Assembly: GCA_033807775.1 (NCBI GenBank)
Contig: CM066314.1
Coordinates: forward strand, 92,048,929-92,112,928
DNA length: 64,000 nt
Direction of reading: 5' to 3'
Origin: Saussurea involucrata
Lineage: Eukaryota; Streptophyta; Magnoliopsida; Asterales; Asteraceae
Positions 1 to 9,790 of this stretch are shown piece after piece; position 1 is the first letter of the stretch, and the number at the start of each line of letters is the position of its first letter. The position numbers were made by a program, and so were the translations under genes. A model generated the notes under the pieces. That model saw only the letters and a program-made list of their open reading frames with translations, was not told the DNA's origin and did not search any database.

Positions 1-2
1 TT

Positions 3-569
3 GGAGAATTGGCTACAGTTGGAGTTCGTATGGAGGTTGATGATGTAAACAGGAAGTTTCTAAGATCATTAGGTGAGGAATGGACAATGTATACTGTGTC
101 TTTCAGACAAAATGACCAGTTAGAAGATAAAGAGCTCGATGATCTTTACAATGATCTTAGGGTATTTGAAGCAGAGGTTGAAGCCAAGAAGAAGCCCTCA
201 GGATATGTGTATAATGCTGCACTCCTATCAGCATTAACTGATTCTACTGCTAACACTGTTAGTACTTCTTCTAAAGATAATACTGCTTCTAGTGTTTGTG
301 CTGCTAGTAGTGTTAGTGCTTCTAACACTGTTAGTACTTCTTCTAGAAGCAATACTGTTGCTAGCAGTGTTAGTACTGCTAACACTGTTAGTACTTCTTC
401 TAAAGATAATACTGCTTCTAATGTTTGTGCTGCTAGACCAATCATCTTGACAAAGTACTCCAGTACTGAAGTTCCTCAGGTTGAAAAACTTATCCAAACT
501 GAATGTAAGTACTTTGATGAGCAAGGGAGACCCAAGACCACTTTGGCTTGGGTTCCCAATAAAAACTAA
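3..569 (+). pseudogene. gag: SV-1 gag, C-terminal part, zinc knuckle missing
   Basis: The frame is open from the left edge, so the 5' end is off-window. Residues 1-65 or so match the end of the copia Gag (UBN2-type) domain, with the VNRKFLRSLGEEW motif and the typical ELDDLYNDLRVFEAEV helix. A Ser/Thr/Asn-rich repetitive tract follows (about residues 75-145, repeats of NTVSTSS and DNTASSVCAA). The protein then jumps to the last Gag segment ending LAWVPNKN and a stop. No CCHC zinc knuckle is present between these parts, although related Gags have one or two, so an internal deletion or replacement by the Ser-rich repeat is likely. Gag would assemble particles in the cytoplasm. Pol follows 14 nt later in another frame. 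Confidence 0.8.
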
Positions 570-583
570 TTGATTTATCTTAT

Positions 584-3500
584 GTGCAGGGCAACCAACA
601 GCTCAAGGGGAAGAGCATCTGGCATGTTGATAGTGGTTGCTCCAGGCACATGACAGGTAACATGGCCTGCCTCAAGAATTTCAAAAGAATTGATGGAGGA
701 CATGTTGCTTTTGGAAATAATCCTGCAGGAGGTAAGATAAGTGGTAAAGGTGATGTATCAAAAGGTAAGATGACATTTGAGGATGTTTACTATGTTGAGC
801 AATTGAGATACAACCTGTTAAGTGTATCACAGGTCTGTGACAAGAAACATAGTATATTATTTACTGATTCTGAATGCATTATTCTTGCTCCTGGATTCAA
901 AGTAGTTGATGAAAACATGATACTATTGAGAACTCCTAGAAAGGACAATGTGTACTGTTTAGATTTAGAAAGTGTTTCATCTGATTCATCCCTAAACTGT
1001 TTGGTATCAAAAGCTTCAATGGATGAATCATCACTTTGGCACAGAAGGATGTGTCACATGAATTTTAAAACAATGAATAAACTTGTTAAAAATAATCTTG
1101 TTAGGGGTTTACCATCAAAAGTTTATTCATGTGATGATCATTGTGTTGCGTGTCTCAAAGGCAAACAACACAAAACTTCTCATAAGTCCAAAGAGATAAA
1201 CACTATCTCAAATCCTCTTCAGTTGTTGCATATGGATCTATTTGGCCCTACAAATGTCATGAGCATTGGCAAGAAGTCATATTGTTTAGTTATTGTTGAT
1301 GATTACTCTAGATTTACTTGGGTATATTTTCTGAGAACTAAAGATGAGACAAGTGGACTGATCAAATCTTTTATTCTTAGAATTGAAAACCAATCAAATC
1401 AAAAAGTGAAAGTCATTAGATCAGATAATGGGACTGAATTTAAAAACTTTGATCTAAACACCTTTTGTGAGGAAAAAGGAATTGAGAGACAATACAGTGC
1501 TCCTAGGACTCCACAACAGAATGGTGTTGCTGAGAGAAGGAATAGGACACTGATTTAGGCTGCTAGATCTCTGTTAGCTGATTCAAAACTACCCACTACT
1601 TTTTGGGCAGAAGCAGTTAATACAGCTTGTTATGTCCAAAACAGAGTTTTAGTAATAAAGCCTAAAAACAAGACACCTTATGAGCTTTTTCAGAAAAAAA
1701 AACCATTTATTGGATTTTTCAAACCATTTGGGTGTCCTTGTACAATTCTCAATACCAAATCTCACTTAGGTAAGTTAGATAGCAAAGCAGATGATGGTTT
1801 TCTTGTTGGTTACTCATCTCAGAGTAAGGCTTACATAGTGTTTAATACCTCTTCTAGAATAATTGAAGAAAGTGACAATGTCAAATGCAATGAGAACACA
1901 CCAAATCCTATTGGTTCAGGTCCTGATTGGCTATTTGACATTGATTCACTCACTAATTCTTTGGGTATCAGTAGTGATGTAAATGCAGGACAAAGGGATG
2001 CACCACCATCAGATCACAGAATTCAGTCTGTGATATTTCCACTCCCTACCATTGATCCTGTTGACTTCTGTGAACAAGAAAAGGAAGCTGAACCCATTCA
2101 GAATGAAGAAGACAGAAGAATAGAGGAAAATCAGCCTTCAAGTCCAAATTCCAGAGAGTCTGAAGTGACTGAAGAAGCTGAAGAAAATCCAGACTTAAAT
2201 GAGTCAAATCTGGATGTGAACTTACAAGAGGAATCTGGTCATCCATCAAGAACTCAGAAAAATCATCCTCCTGAGTTGGTAATTGGAGACATTGCTTCTC
2301 CCATGATGACTAGGAATCAAAGCAGACTTCAAGAGCTACAAGATCAGCAAAATACAGTTAATACTGTACTCACTTGCTTTCTATCCCAAATTGAGCCCAA
2401 AAAGGCTTATGATGCTATGAGAGATCCAAGTTAGATAGAAGCAATGCAAGAGGAGCTGCTACAATTCAAGCTACAGAATGTTTGGAACTTGGTGGACCTT
2501 CCAAAAGGTCATAGGGCAATTGGCACCAAGTGGATTTTCAGAAATAAGAAGGATGAGAGAGGAATTGTGATCAAGAACAAAGCCAGGCTGGTTGCACAAG
2601 GGTATACTCAGGAAGAGGGTATAGACTATGAGGAAGTCTTTGCTCCAGTTGCAAGGATTGAGGCAATTAGGTTGTTTTTAGCCTATGCCTCATATATGAA
2701 GTTCAAGGTCTACCAGATGGATGTAAAAAGTGCTTTTCTATATAGGACTATAGATGAAGAAGTGTATGTCTGTCAACCCCCTGGATTTGAGAATCCATTG
2801 TATCCTGACAGAGTGTACAAGTTAAAGAAGGCACTTTATGGTCTACATCAAGCCCCAAGAGCATGGTATGACACCCTGTCTACCTATCTCTTGGAAAATG
2901 GATTTGAAAAAGGAATCATTGATAAGACCTTATTCATTAAAAGGAAAAAGAAGGACACCCTACTTGTTCATATCTATGTGGATGACATTATCTTTGGATC
3001 CACAACTGATCACATGTGTAAAGACTTTGAGGAGTTAATGCACAAGAGCTTCAAGATGAGTTCCATGGGTGAACTTACTTTCTTCCTTGGCTTCAGGTGA
3101 AACAGAAGAAGGATGGGATTTTCATATGCCAATCCAAATATGTGAAAGACATCCTGGATAAGTTTGGATTATCAGACTCAAAGCCAGCAAGCACACCAAT
3201 GGAGACACACAAACAGATCATTGCTGATCTTGAGGGGGAGGATGTGGATGTCCATCATTACAGATCAATGATTGGATCACTCATGTATCTCCCAGCCTCT
3301 AGACCAGATATTATGTTTCCAGTATGTGTATGTGCCAGATTTCAAGTTACACCAAAGCAATCACACCTTCATGCAGTCAAGAGGATATTTAGATAACTAA
3401 GAGGGCAACCTAGATTAGGTCTCTGGTATCCTTATGAGTCATCCTTTGATTTACTTGCATACTCAGATAGTGACTTGGGTGGAGCTAACATGGATAGGAA

Positions 3501-3918
3501 GTCTACTTCAGGTGGATGTCAGTTTTTGGGTGCAAGACTAGTATCTTGGCAGTGTAAGAAACAAACCACAGTGTCCTTATCTATAACAGAAGCTGAGTAC
3601 ATAGCTGCTGCAAGCTGCTGCTCTCAGGTTCTATGGATACAGAATCAGATGTTTGACTATGGGGTAACATTTCTACACACTCCAATCTTCATTGACAACA
3701 ACAGTGCTATTAGCATTGTTAACAATCCAGTCAAACACTAAAAAACAAAGCACATAGAGATCAGGTATCACTTTATTCGAGATTGTAATGAAAAGAAATT
3801 AATTCAAGTTGCTAAAGTTCATACCAATGACCAGTTTGCTGATCTATTCACAAAAGCTTTTGATGTGGGTAGATTCACTTACTTGGTAACAAGTGTGGGC
3901 ATGATCAACCTTGAATAA
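584..3918 (+). pseudogene. pol: SV-1 pol: protease, integrase, reverse transcriptase, RNase H
   Basis: Protease is marked by HVDSGCSRHMTG (about 621-656). A GAG-pre-integrase HHCC zinc domain follows (about 1030-1200), then the integrase core with catalytic Asp in HMDLFGP, Asp in IRSDNGTEF and Glu in VAERRNR. RT starts near 2440 and carries YVDDIIFGS near 2975-3000. RNase H runs to GMINLE and the stop at 3916. Damage: TAG at 1556 just after the integrase Glu, TAG at 2432 before RT, a one-base loss near 3095 that changes frame in the LGLQVKQ region, TAA at 3394 and TAA at 3739. Apart from these, the order and length are normal for copia Pol. Confidence 0.92.
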
Positions 3919-4031
3919 AGTCATGATTTTCAGTTTTTATACCTGTATTTCCTTCTATATTTGGTACTACTAACTCTTTTTCTCAGGATCTTCTGTATGA
4001 CTCAGATTGACAAGTGCTGAAAAGTGCACGG

Positions 4032-4311
4032 ATAGTTACTACTGCCAGTGCATAGTTACTACTGCCAGTGCATAGTTACTACTGCCAGTGCATAGTTACT
4101 ACTGCCAGTGCATAGTTACTACTGCCAGTGCATAGTTACTACTGCCAGTGCATAGTTACTACTGCCAGTGGATAGTTACTACTGCCAGTGCATAGTTACT
4201 ACTGCCAGTGCATAGTTACTACTGCCAGTGCATAGTTACTACTGCCAGTGCATAGTTACTACTGCTAGTTCATAGTTACTACTGCCAGTACATAGTTAAT
4301 ACTGCTTCGTA
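4032..4311 (+). repeat. 20-bp tandem repeat, about 14 units
   Basis: The unit atagttactactgccagtgc repeats with exact 20-bp spacing from 4032. Eleven or more units are nearly identical; the last two or three are degenerate. The core tactactgccag is also the core of the repeat in the 3' LTR of the same element (7354-7492). There are no spacers between units, so this is a minisatellite and not a CRISPR array. Confidence 0.95.
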
Positions 4312-4368
4312 CTTAATACTGCATGTGTCGTTAATACTGCTTTAAAAAAAAATTAGGGCTAATACTGC

Positions 4369-4376
4369 TATAAATA
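4369..4376 (+). promoter_or_regulatory. Candidate internal TATA box for SV-1 ORF3
   Basis: The sequence TATAAATA lies 124 bp before the ORF3 ATG. A pyrimidine-purine start (ca at 4399-4400) sits about 31 bp downstream. The predicted leader 4400-4492 contains no ATG and has a long CT run (about 4423-4441). The same arrangement occurs before ORF3 in SV-2 and SV-5. Confidence 0.5.
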
Positions 4377-4492
4377 CCTCTTTCAGCCCGCCAAAGTTCA
4401 TAACGTCTCTTTGAATTCTATTCATCTCTCTCTCTCTTTCTAACTATTCTCTCCCAAGAATCTCTGTTTTCTGTCAAGAATCCTCAGGTACA

Positions 4493-7264
4493 ATGGAGTT
4501 TATCGACGAACACAACGAAATTGCCATGCTCCAGAAGCAAAAACAGTCCGCAGGTTTTCACGACATTGTGGATTTCCTCAAGAACACGCATATATCCTAT
4601 GCCCTAACGGTGACCCCGACAATCTACACCGAGCATCAGAAGCAGTTCCGGGAAAATGCCACCGTGGTGTCTGAAGATGGGCAGAAAATCATCAAAACAA
4701 GGGTGTGTGACAAACCCTTGAATGTTACAGAGGAGCTTATTCGCATCACTCTTCGATTGGATGATGCCTCAGGTATGACGTCTATTCCTAATGACGACCT
4801 ATACTCAACTTTAACGAGAATGGGGTATGAAGGTCCCATTGGAATCTTTAAGTTTTTCAAGTCTAAATTTTCTACACAATGGCGATTCTTTGTTCACACC
4901 TTAATGCATTGCATGTCAAAGAAAACTACTGGATGGAGTGAGTTTAGCAGTACCATTACTTATGCCCTGGTCTGCCTGGCCACTGCCAGGAAGTTTAATT
5001 TTTCACAAATGATTTTCAATGATCTTGTGTCAAACCTGGAATCCAAAAAGAGTTTTCATATGTACCCAAGGTTTGTCCAAGCAGTGATTACTATGGAATT
5101 GACGGATTTGCCTCAATTTACTGAGGTATATGTACCTAAACCCCCTAAAGGAAAGGTCTTCTCAAATATGAGAAGAACTTCCAGGGACTCGGAAGGAGTT
5201 GACACTCCATTGTTCTCTACAATGATGGGTGTGTCCCACACACAAGAAGGTATGGCATCAGGGTCAAGGCCCTCATTAGACCAACCCACTGATAGCCAAA
5301 CCCCACCTTCAATCACCAAAGAAATTCCTCAGTCCATTCTTCAAAGACCCACACCTCAAATAACCAAAAAGTTTACAAGAAGAATGGTACACAAGGCTCC
5401 TTCCCTTGATGTACCTCCAACAAGCCCAAAGCCGTTAAGCCCTCTATTGGAGCATTCTCAAACAGAGAATATCGAAAGGGAAACCACAGGGGTGTCTCCC
5501 AACCCCAATAAGGTGCTCACTAAGGAGAAGGTTGAGCATGTGAGTAGCAAGGCTGCCACTACTTCTGCTAGCACAGAGAAGGACAGTGGTAACATAACTA
5601 AGACCTTCCTCACGGCAACTCAGAATGAGAAATCATTCAGAGGTCCCAGGTGCCAAGAAACCACGGGGGTAGGCAGTGCTTTTGCTAGGAAAAAGACACC
5701 TACTAAAATTTCCAGTGATCCTTTAAAGGAAGTAAAAACTCCTAAACAAGGTGAGGATAGATATACATATGAGGAATTGATGGAAACCATTGCCAATATC
5801 AACACAGATGTTGTAAGTCAGCAAAAGGAGATAGATGGACTCAAGAAAGTGATCCTATATCAACAAACACAGCTTGAGAAGCATAAGAAGCTGATTACAA
5901 CGTTGATGCACAGGAAGAAAAAAGGTCAGTATGTTCTTAAAAGAAGACGCCCCAACAATGATGCTCCCAAAAAGGGGGAGTCAGAAGCTGAATTCAACAT
6001 GGAGAGTGCACAGGAAAAGGGGGAGAATGAGTGTGTTGAAGAAATTGCAAAAAAAGAAGAAACTGATCATGCAGCAGAAAAGGTTAATGCTGCTGAAATT
6101 CATAAAGAAGCAGAAACTGATCATGCAGCAGAAAAGGTTAATGCTGCTGAAATTCAGAAAGAAGCAGAAACTGAACCAACAGCAGAAACGGTTAATGCTG
6201 TTGAAATTCAAAAAGAAGCAGGAACTGAACCAACAGCAGAAACGGTTAATGCTGATGAAAGTCAAAAAGCAGAAGCGGCAGAAACCATTCCAGGGGCAGC
6301 AGAAACAAAAGAAGCATCAGAAACCATTCCAGAGGCAGCAGAAACCATGCAAGAAGCAGTATCTACAAAGGAAGAAGCAGCAGAAACAAAGGAAGCAACA
6401 TAAACTAAAAAGCCTACTTTGGAAGAAGTTGAAGTTGCAGAGGCTTTGATTAAAGCCAAACATGACACTCCTAAGAAGCAAGAAGAAACCCTGGGTGAAA
6501 AGCTGGTGTCACTGAAAAGAACAAGAACCAAGTCTATAGCTACCAAGAGTAAATTTGTCAAGAAACCTAGGGTAGAACCAGTGGTAGAAGAAGAAAAAGA
6601 AGAGGATGTTCCAGAAAAGAAAGATGATACAAAGGTTGCTGAAGAAGAAGTAGCAACTCCATCAGGTCAACCAAGAAATGCTCAATGTGATATGTATATC
6701 ACCGTGGTTAATACTGATCCAATCAAAGTTGACCCATTATCTTCCATGCCTCCTGAGATCATCTTCTGGGATACCTTGGTAGATCAGAGAAAGGAGTACA
6801 TTAGAGTCAAAAGAGAAGATGGGAAGTATGAGGTCTGTTCTACATGGGGAAGACTTATCAGAATGTGCTCTAGATCTGACGTAGAGGAGATGTACAAGGT
6901 TGGAATGAAGCAGTATGGAAATATGCTGAATGAGAAAGGGATGTCTATCACCAAATTGGTTCTTGAATACCTGTGCCTAATGTTCAAACCAGAAGCAGTT
7001 CAGTATATGATAGAAAGAAATTTTCAAGCCATTACCAACTGGATGCTCATTGAAAAATGTGGAGTGTATGTCATCACACTTGACTATACATATCATGAGT
7101 ATTATTTGGTGGATGTTGCATACAAGCACAGCAAGAAAAGGTTGAATGGAATGCTACATGCTAAGTTGGCTTGCAACAAGGATTCTAAAATAGGAAGATA
7201 CTTGGTGAGAAGGATTATCAATCAAAGCCTGTGTTTGAATCCTGAATTATGTGTTCATGATTAG
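4493..7264 (+). pseudogene. SV-1 ORF3 (envelope-like / unknown protein)
   Basis: ORF3 starts in good plant context (gtacaATGG). The first reading frame gives 636 aa to TAA at 6401-6403; a second open stretch runs 6419-7264. The N-terminal ~230 residues form the conserved Sirevirus ORF3 domain (a W/F-rich helical region around WRFFVHTLMHCMSKKTTGWSE). A Pro/Ser/Thr-rich linker follows, then a coiled-coil stretch (about residues 425-470), then four imperfect 18-aa repeats rich in Ala/Glu (nt 6058-6273, core ETEPTAETVNA). The second part holds a basic region and a C-terminal domain with YHEYYLVD. Such proteins are called envelope-like by position only. I see no convincing signal peptide or transmembrane segment. 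Confidence 0.75.
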
Positions 7265-7317
7265 GTTTTGGAAGCATCATCTGAAGAACTTGACTTCTCA
7301 ACCTAAAAAGTCAAGTT

Positions 7318-7327
7318 AGGGGGAGAT
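7318..7327 (+). other. SV-1 polypurine tract
   Basis: The tract agggggagat lies immediately before the LTR start TGTTGGG, the expected plus-strand primer position. Confidence 0.85.
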
Positions 7328-7353
7328 TGTTGGGAACTGAAGATTTGCCAAGT

Positions 7354-7492
7354 ATGGTTAGTACTGCCAGAACAACAATACTACTGCCAGAGCAAGGTTA
7401 GTACTGCCAGAACAACAATACTACTGCCAGAGCAAGGTTAGTACTGCCAGAACAACAATACTACTGCCAGAGCAAGGTTAGTACTACAAGTA
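7354..7492 (+). repeat. 40-bp direct repeats in the SV-1 LTR
   Basis: Just over three units of a 40-bp sequence combine ggttagtactgccagaaca with aatactactgccagagcaa. The core is shared with the 20-bp array at 4032-4311. Further single copies of gttaatgctgct or gttagtactgct follow to about 7552. Confidence 0.9.
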
Positions 7493-7671
7493 AAAGTTAA
7501 TGCTGCTGGAACAATGTTAGTACTGCTTGTGCATAACGATGTTAATGCTGCTTGTGATCATAATTATGGAATGCGAGAATGTTGGAGATAAAGATGGAAT
7601 GATTGAAGATAAGCATGAAAGAATATTCTGAAGATCAATTTTGTTTTGATAGTTATCTTGTAATTATTTAG

Positions 7672-7679
7672 TATAAATA
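7672..7679 (+). promoter_or_regulatory. TATA box in SV-1 LTR
   Basis: TATAAATA in the middle of the LTR, the expected position for the genomic-RNA promoter. Confidence 0.6.
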
Positions 7680-8275
7680 GATTTTGATAGATAGCTATTC
7701 GATGTGAGATTTAGAATTCGTTTTTGTTTTAGAGAGAATTAACCTCAAGGTTTAGAACCCTATTTCTAGAGAAGTAGAAGTCGTCTTGTTGAGCCTGTTC
7801 AACAAGATTGAGGTTTGGTTGTAAACTTGTGAGTTGAAGTATTGAATACAAACAGATTGTGTTTTCTGATTAGTTGTTCATTAAGTGTGTTTGAATTAAA
7901 GTTCTATTCCGCAAGATTCTTTAATTCTGATTTCTAAGTATAATTATTCTTGTTTGGAATCGATCCTGACAGTTCTATTCGGATTTCCTCCTCCTTCCCG
8001 ATTCGTTTGTCTAGTACCACTTGCCATTCTGTTGATTCAGACAAGGTTAATATACACATAAGCACATACCCCATATAACAAGGTATTCCAGTTCAAACAT
8101 GTACCTGTAAGATCACAATTACACTGTCCAGGTGTAAAATGAAATTACCTTACATGATGTTCCTTCTATCTTTTTATACTTAACACCCCAAGGTTCTACA
8201 ATAATAGGGACATCCTACTTCACATGCAGTTTAAGTCTAGGTACAGATACTAATACCTAAATCCCTTAAACTAGG

Positions 8276-8287
8276 GCTCTGATACCA
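8276..8287 (-). other. GY-1 primer-binding site (initiator tRNA-Met)
   Basis: The plus strand reads gctctgatacca, so the minus strand reads TGGTATCAGAGC, the standard initiator-Met PBS. It lies 2 bp from the LTR boundary at 8290. Confidence 0.9.
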
Positions 8288-8289
8288 TC

Positions 8290-9775
8290 TGTAACAACCC
8301 GGTTCCCAAACATACAACAAATAACATATATTTCATAACGTCGTTACATAACAAAGATACATTATATAACAATTACAGTCCCATAGTCTTTACAAACATT
8401 CAATACATCATTACAAACGTTTACTTAGTAACTTTACATCATTACTAATAACATGTTGTAAATACTAAACACATCATAGTCTTCAACTACATAGTCCTCC
8501 CAAAAGCTATTTGTGGTTTAACCTTCTTATATGCTCTTACTCGATCCACGACCTGGAATACATATTTTTAAAACAAAATGAGGGTTAGACCTTGAGGTCT
8601 AGTGAGAAAATCCCCGTTTAGTTAAAAACCATTTGCACAACATCATACACATAATTCACATAGGAATACCAATTAAAACTCATGCATCATGTATCTTTCC
8701 ATCTCATTCTCTTGGCCATATTAATTGGTTGCGAGCCAATTAATTAATTTACACCACTGTACTGAATACAACCAACACCACTGTCCCTCTGTACAGCCAA
8801 CATACACCGGTCCTAAGCCCGGACAACTAGCACCCATGCAGTGTAATACTCATATAAACATAGTATGCACATTATTACACTCATTCCACATATATGTATT
8901 CCAGTTGAAAACATTTTAAATAAAAACTCACCGGTTTGGTTTATCAAAACTCTTTCCAGTTCTTCACAGAGAACTATGCTTTCACCTTCGATTCACAGTA
9001 TCTGAAACAAATAGATGCAGATATCTATTTACCAAATAAAACACATAAGTCTTACTAAAGCTAAGAACTCTAAAGAACCCAAATCCTCAAATGTTGCCCC
9101 CAAACCCGAACTTAAGTCAAGTCCACAGTACATTCGGTCCTCATTCATTCCCTATCCATGAATTAACAAAACACAGGCTACTGGATACTTAAAAGCATCA
9201 AAACTCTCAATGTTTGACTAATCAGCTAAAGTATCCGGACAACAAGACCAATCCGGACAACATGACTTTTCGGACAACCTTAATAATCCGGACAGCCCAA
9301 CTACCCGGACATCATATCAATCCGGATACTATCCGGTAACTCATTATCATCCGGAAAACTAAAGAAATTAGAACTTACCCGGATAAAAGAACCCGTCCGA
9401 ACACCTTAAGAACATTATCCGGACACCACCAACCAAAGATACCCAGACACATTCAACCTGTCCGGAAACCACGGTCTATTCACTCTTTTTCTACCTAGAA
9501 TTCTACTGAATCATTACCAGACCTGAGTTCGACGATTCTACTCCGATAGGAACTATCTACTAGTAATTACAAACATAATTTACAAAGGAACATACCTCAA
9601 TTTCACTTCTAAGCACACCAATTTGAATCCTTAGCCACAAAACCTTCTTTCTTCTTCTTTTGGTTTCAAAACACACACACTACACACACTGATTTTCTGG
9701 ATAATATCTGACTTTATGAATTATCTGATTTCATCAAGAGGTAATATCAACCCATTTTACTACTTTGGTTCATAT
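8290..9775 (-). repeat. GY-1 LTR, truncated at its 5' end
   Basis: The plus strand starts TGTAACAACCCGG next to the PBS, which is the 3' end of this LTR on the minus strand. Homology to the 1,567-bp GY-4 LTR includes the block around gagggttagacct (8580-8600). About 100-150 bp appear to be missing at the other end. There are no ORFs of interest. Confidence 0.75.
9234..9478. repeat. TCCGGA-containing repeats in the GY-1 LTR
   Basis: About ten copies of a short motif around atccggacaac occur at irregular intervals of 15-40 bp. The core TCCGGA is palindromic. GY-3 and GY-4 carry a different palindromic repeat at the equivalent LTR position. Confidence 0.8.
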
Positions 9776-9790
9776 AGTCTTTTGGTTGCA

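Larger units (their letters stand above)
3919..4492 (+). other. SV-1 pol-ORF3 spacer / ORF3 promoter and leader
   Basis: No gene is seen in this 574-bp spacer. It holds a 20-bp tandem repeat array (4032-4311), a TATA box (4369-4376) and a CT-rich leader without ATG up to the ORF3 start at 4493. The TACTGC motif of the array continues as degenerate copies (taatactgc) almost to the TATA box. Confidence 0.7.
1..7971 (+). mobile_element. SV-1: 3' portion of a Sirevirus-type Ty1/copia retrotransposon
   Basis: The order gag end, protease-integrase-RT-RNase H, repeat-rich spacer, ORF3, polypurine tract and 3' LTR is that of a Sirevirus (copia pol order plus an extra 3' ORF). The 5' LTR and most of gag lie left of the window. 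All coding regions contain stops or frameshifts, so the copy is defective. Its right end abuts the 5' leader of the older gypsy relic GY-1, whose homology to GY-4 resumes a few bases after 7971, so SV-1 probably inserted into GY-1. The expected 5-bp target duplication (right copy would be 7972-7976, gttct) cannot be confirmed because the left end is not visible. Confidence 0.9.
7328..7971 (+). repeat. SV-1 3' LTR
   Basis: It starts TGTTGGGAAC right after the polypurine tract and ends at cctgaca (TG...CA). The end is inferred from the ACA terminus and from the resumption of GY-1 homology just beyond it. Length 644 bp. It contains a tandem repeat (7354-7492) and a TATA box (7672-7679). The partner LTR is outside the window. 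Confidence 0.8.
7972..9775 (-). mobile_element. GY-1: truncated gypsy-type element (leader, PBS, LTR)
   Basis: Read on the minus strand it is LTR, then PBS, then the start of the internal leader, which is cut at 7972 by SV-1. The leader (about 8000-8275) and LTR match GY-4 (57180-59029) along much of their length with clear divergence. The far LTR end expected from GY-4 (cctggttattaca) is missing, so the LTR is truncated near 9775 where SV-2 begins. No coding sequence remains. Confidence 0.8.

Noticed and set aside
4032..4311. Regular 20-bp repeats resembling a CRISPR array
   Set aside because: Units are contiguous with no spacers, no cas genes are present, and the setting is a plant retrotransposon spacer.
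5931..6449. Lys/Gln/Leu-rich 172-aa open frame overlapping SV-1 ORF3
   Set aside because: Alternative frame of the 18-aa repeat region; composition follows the repeat and no start context or homology supports it.
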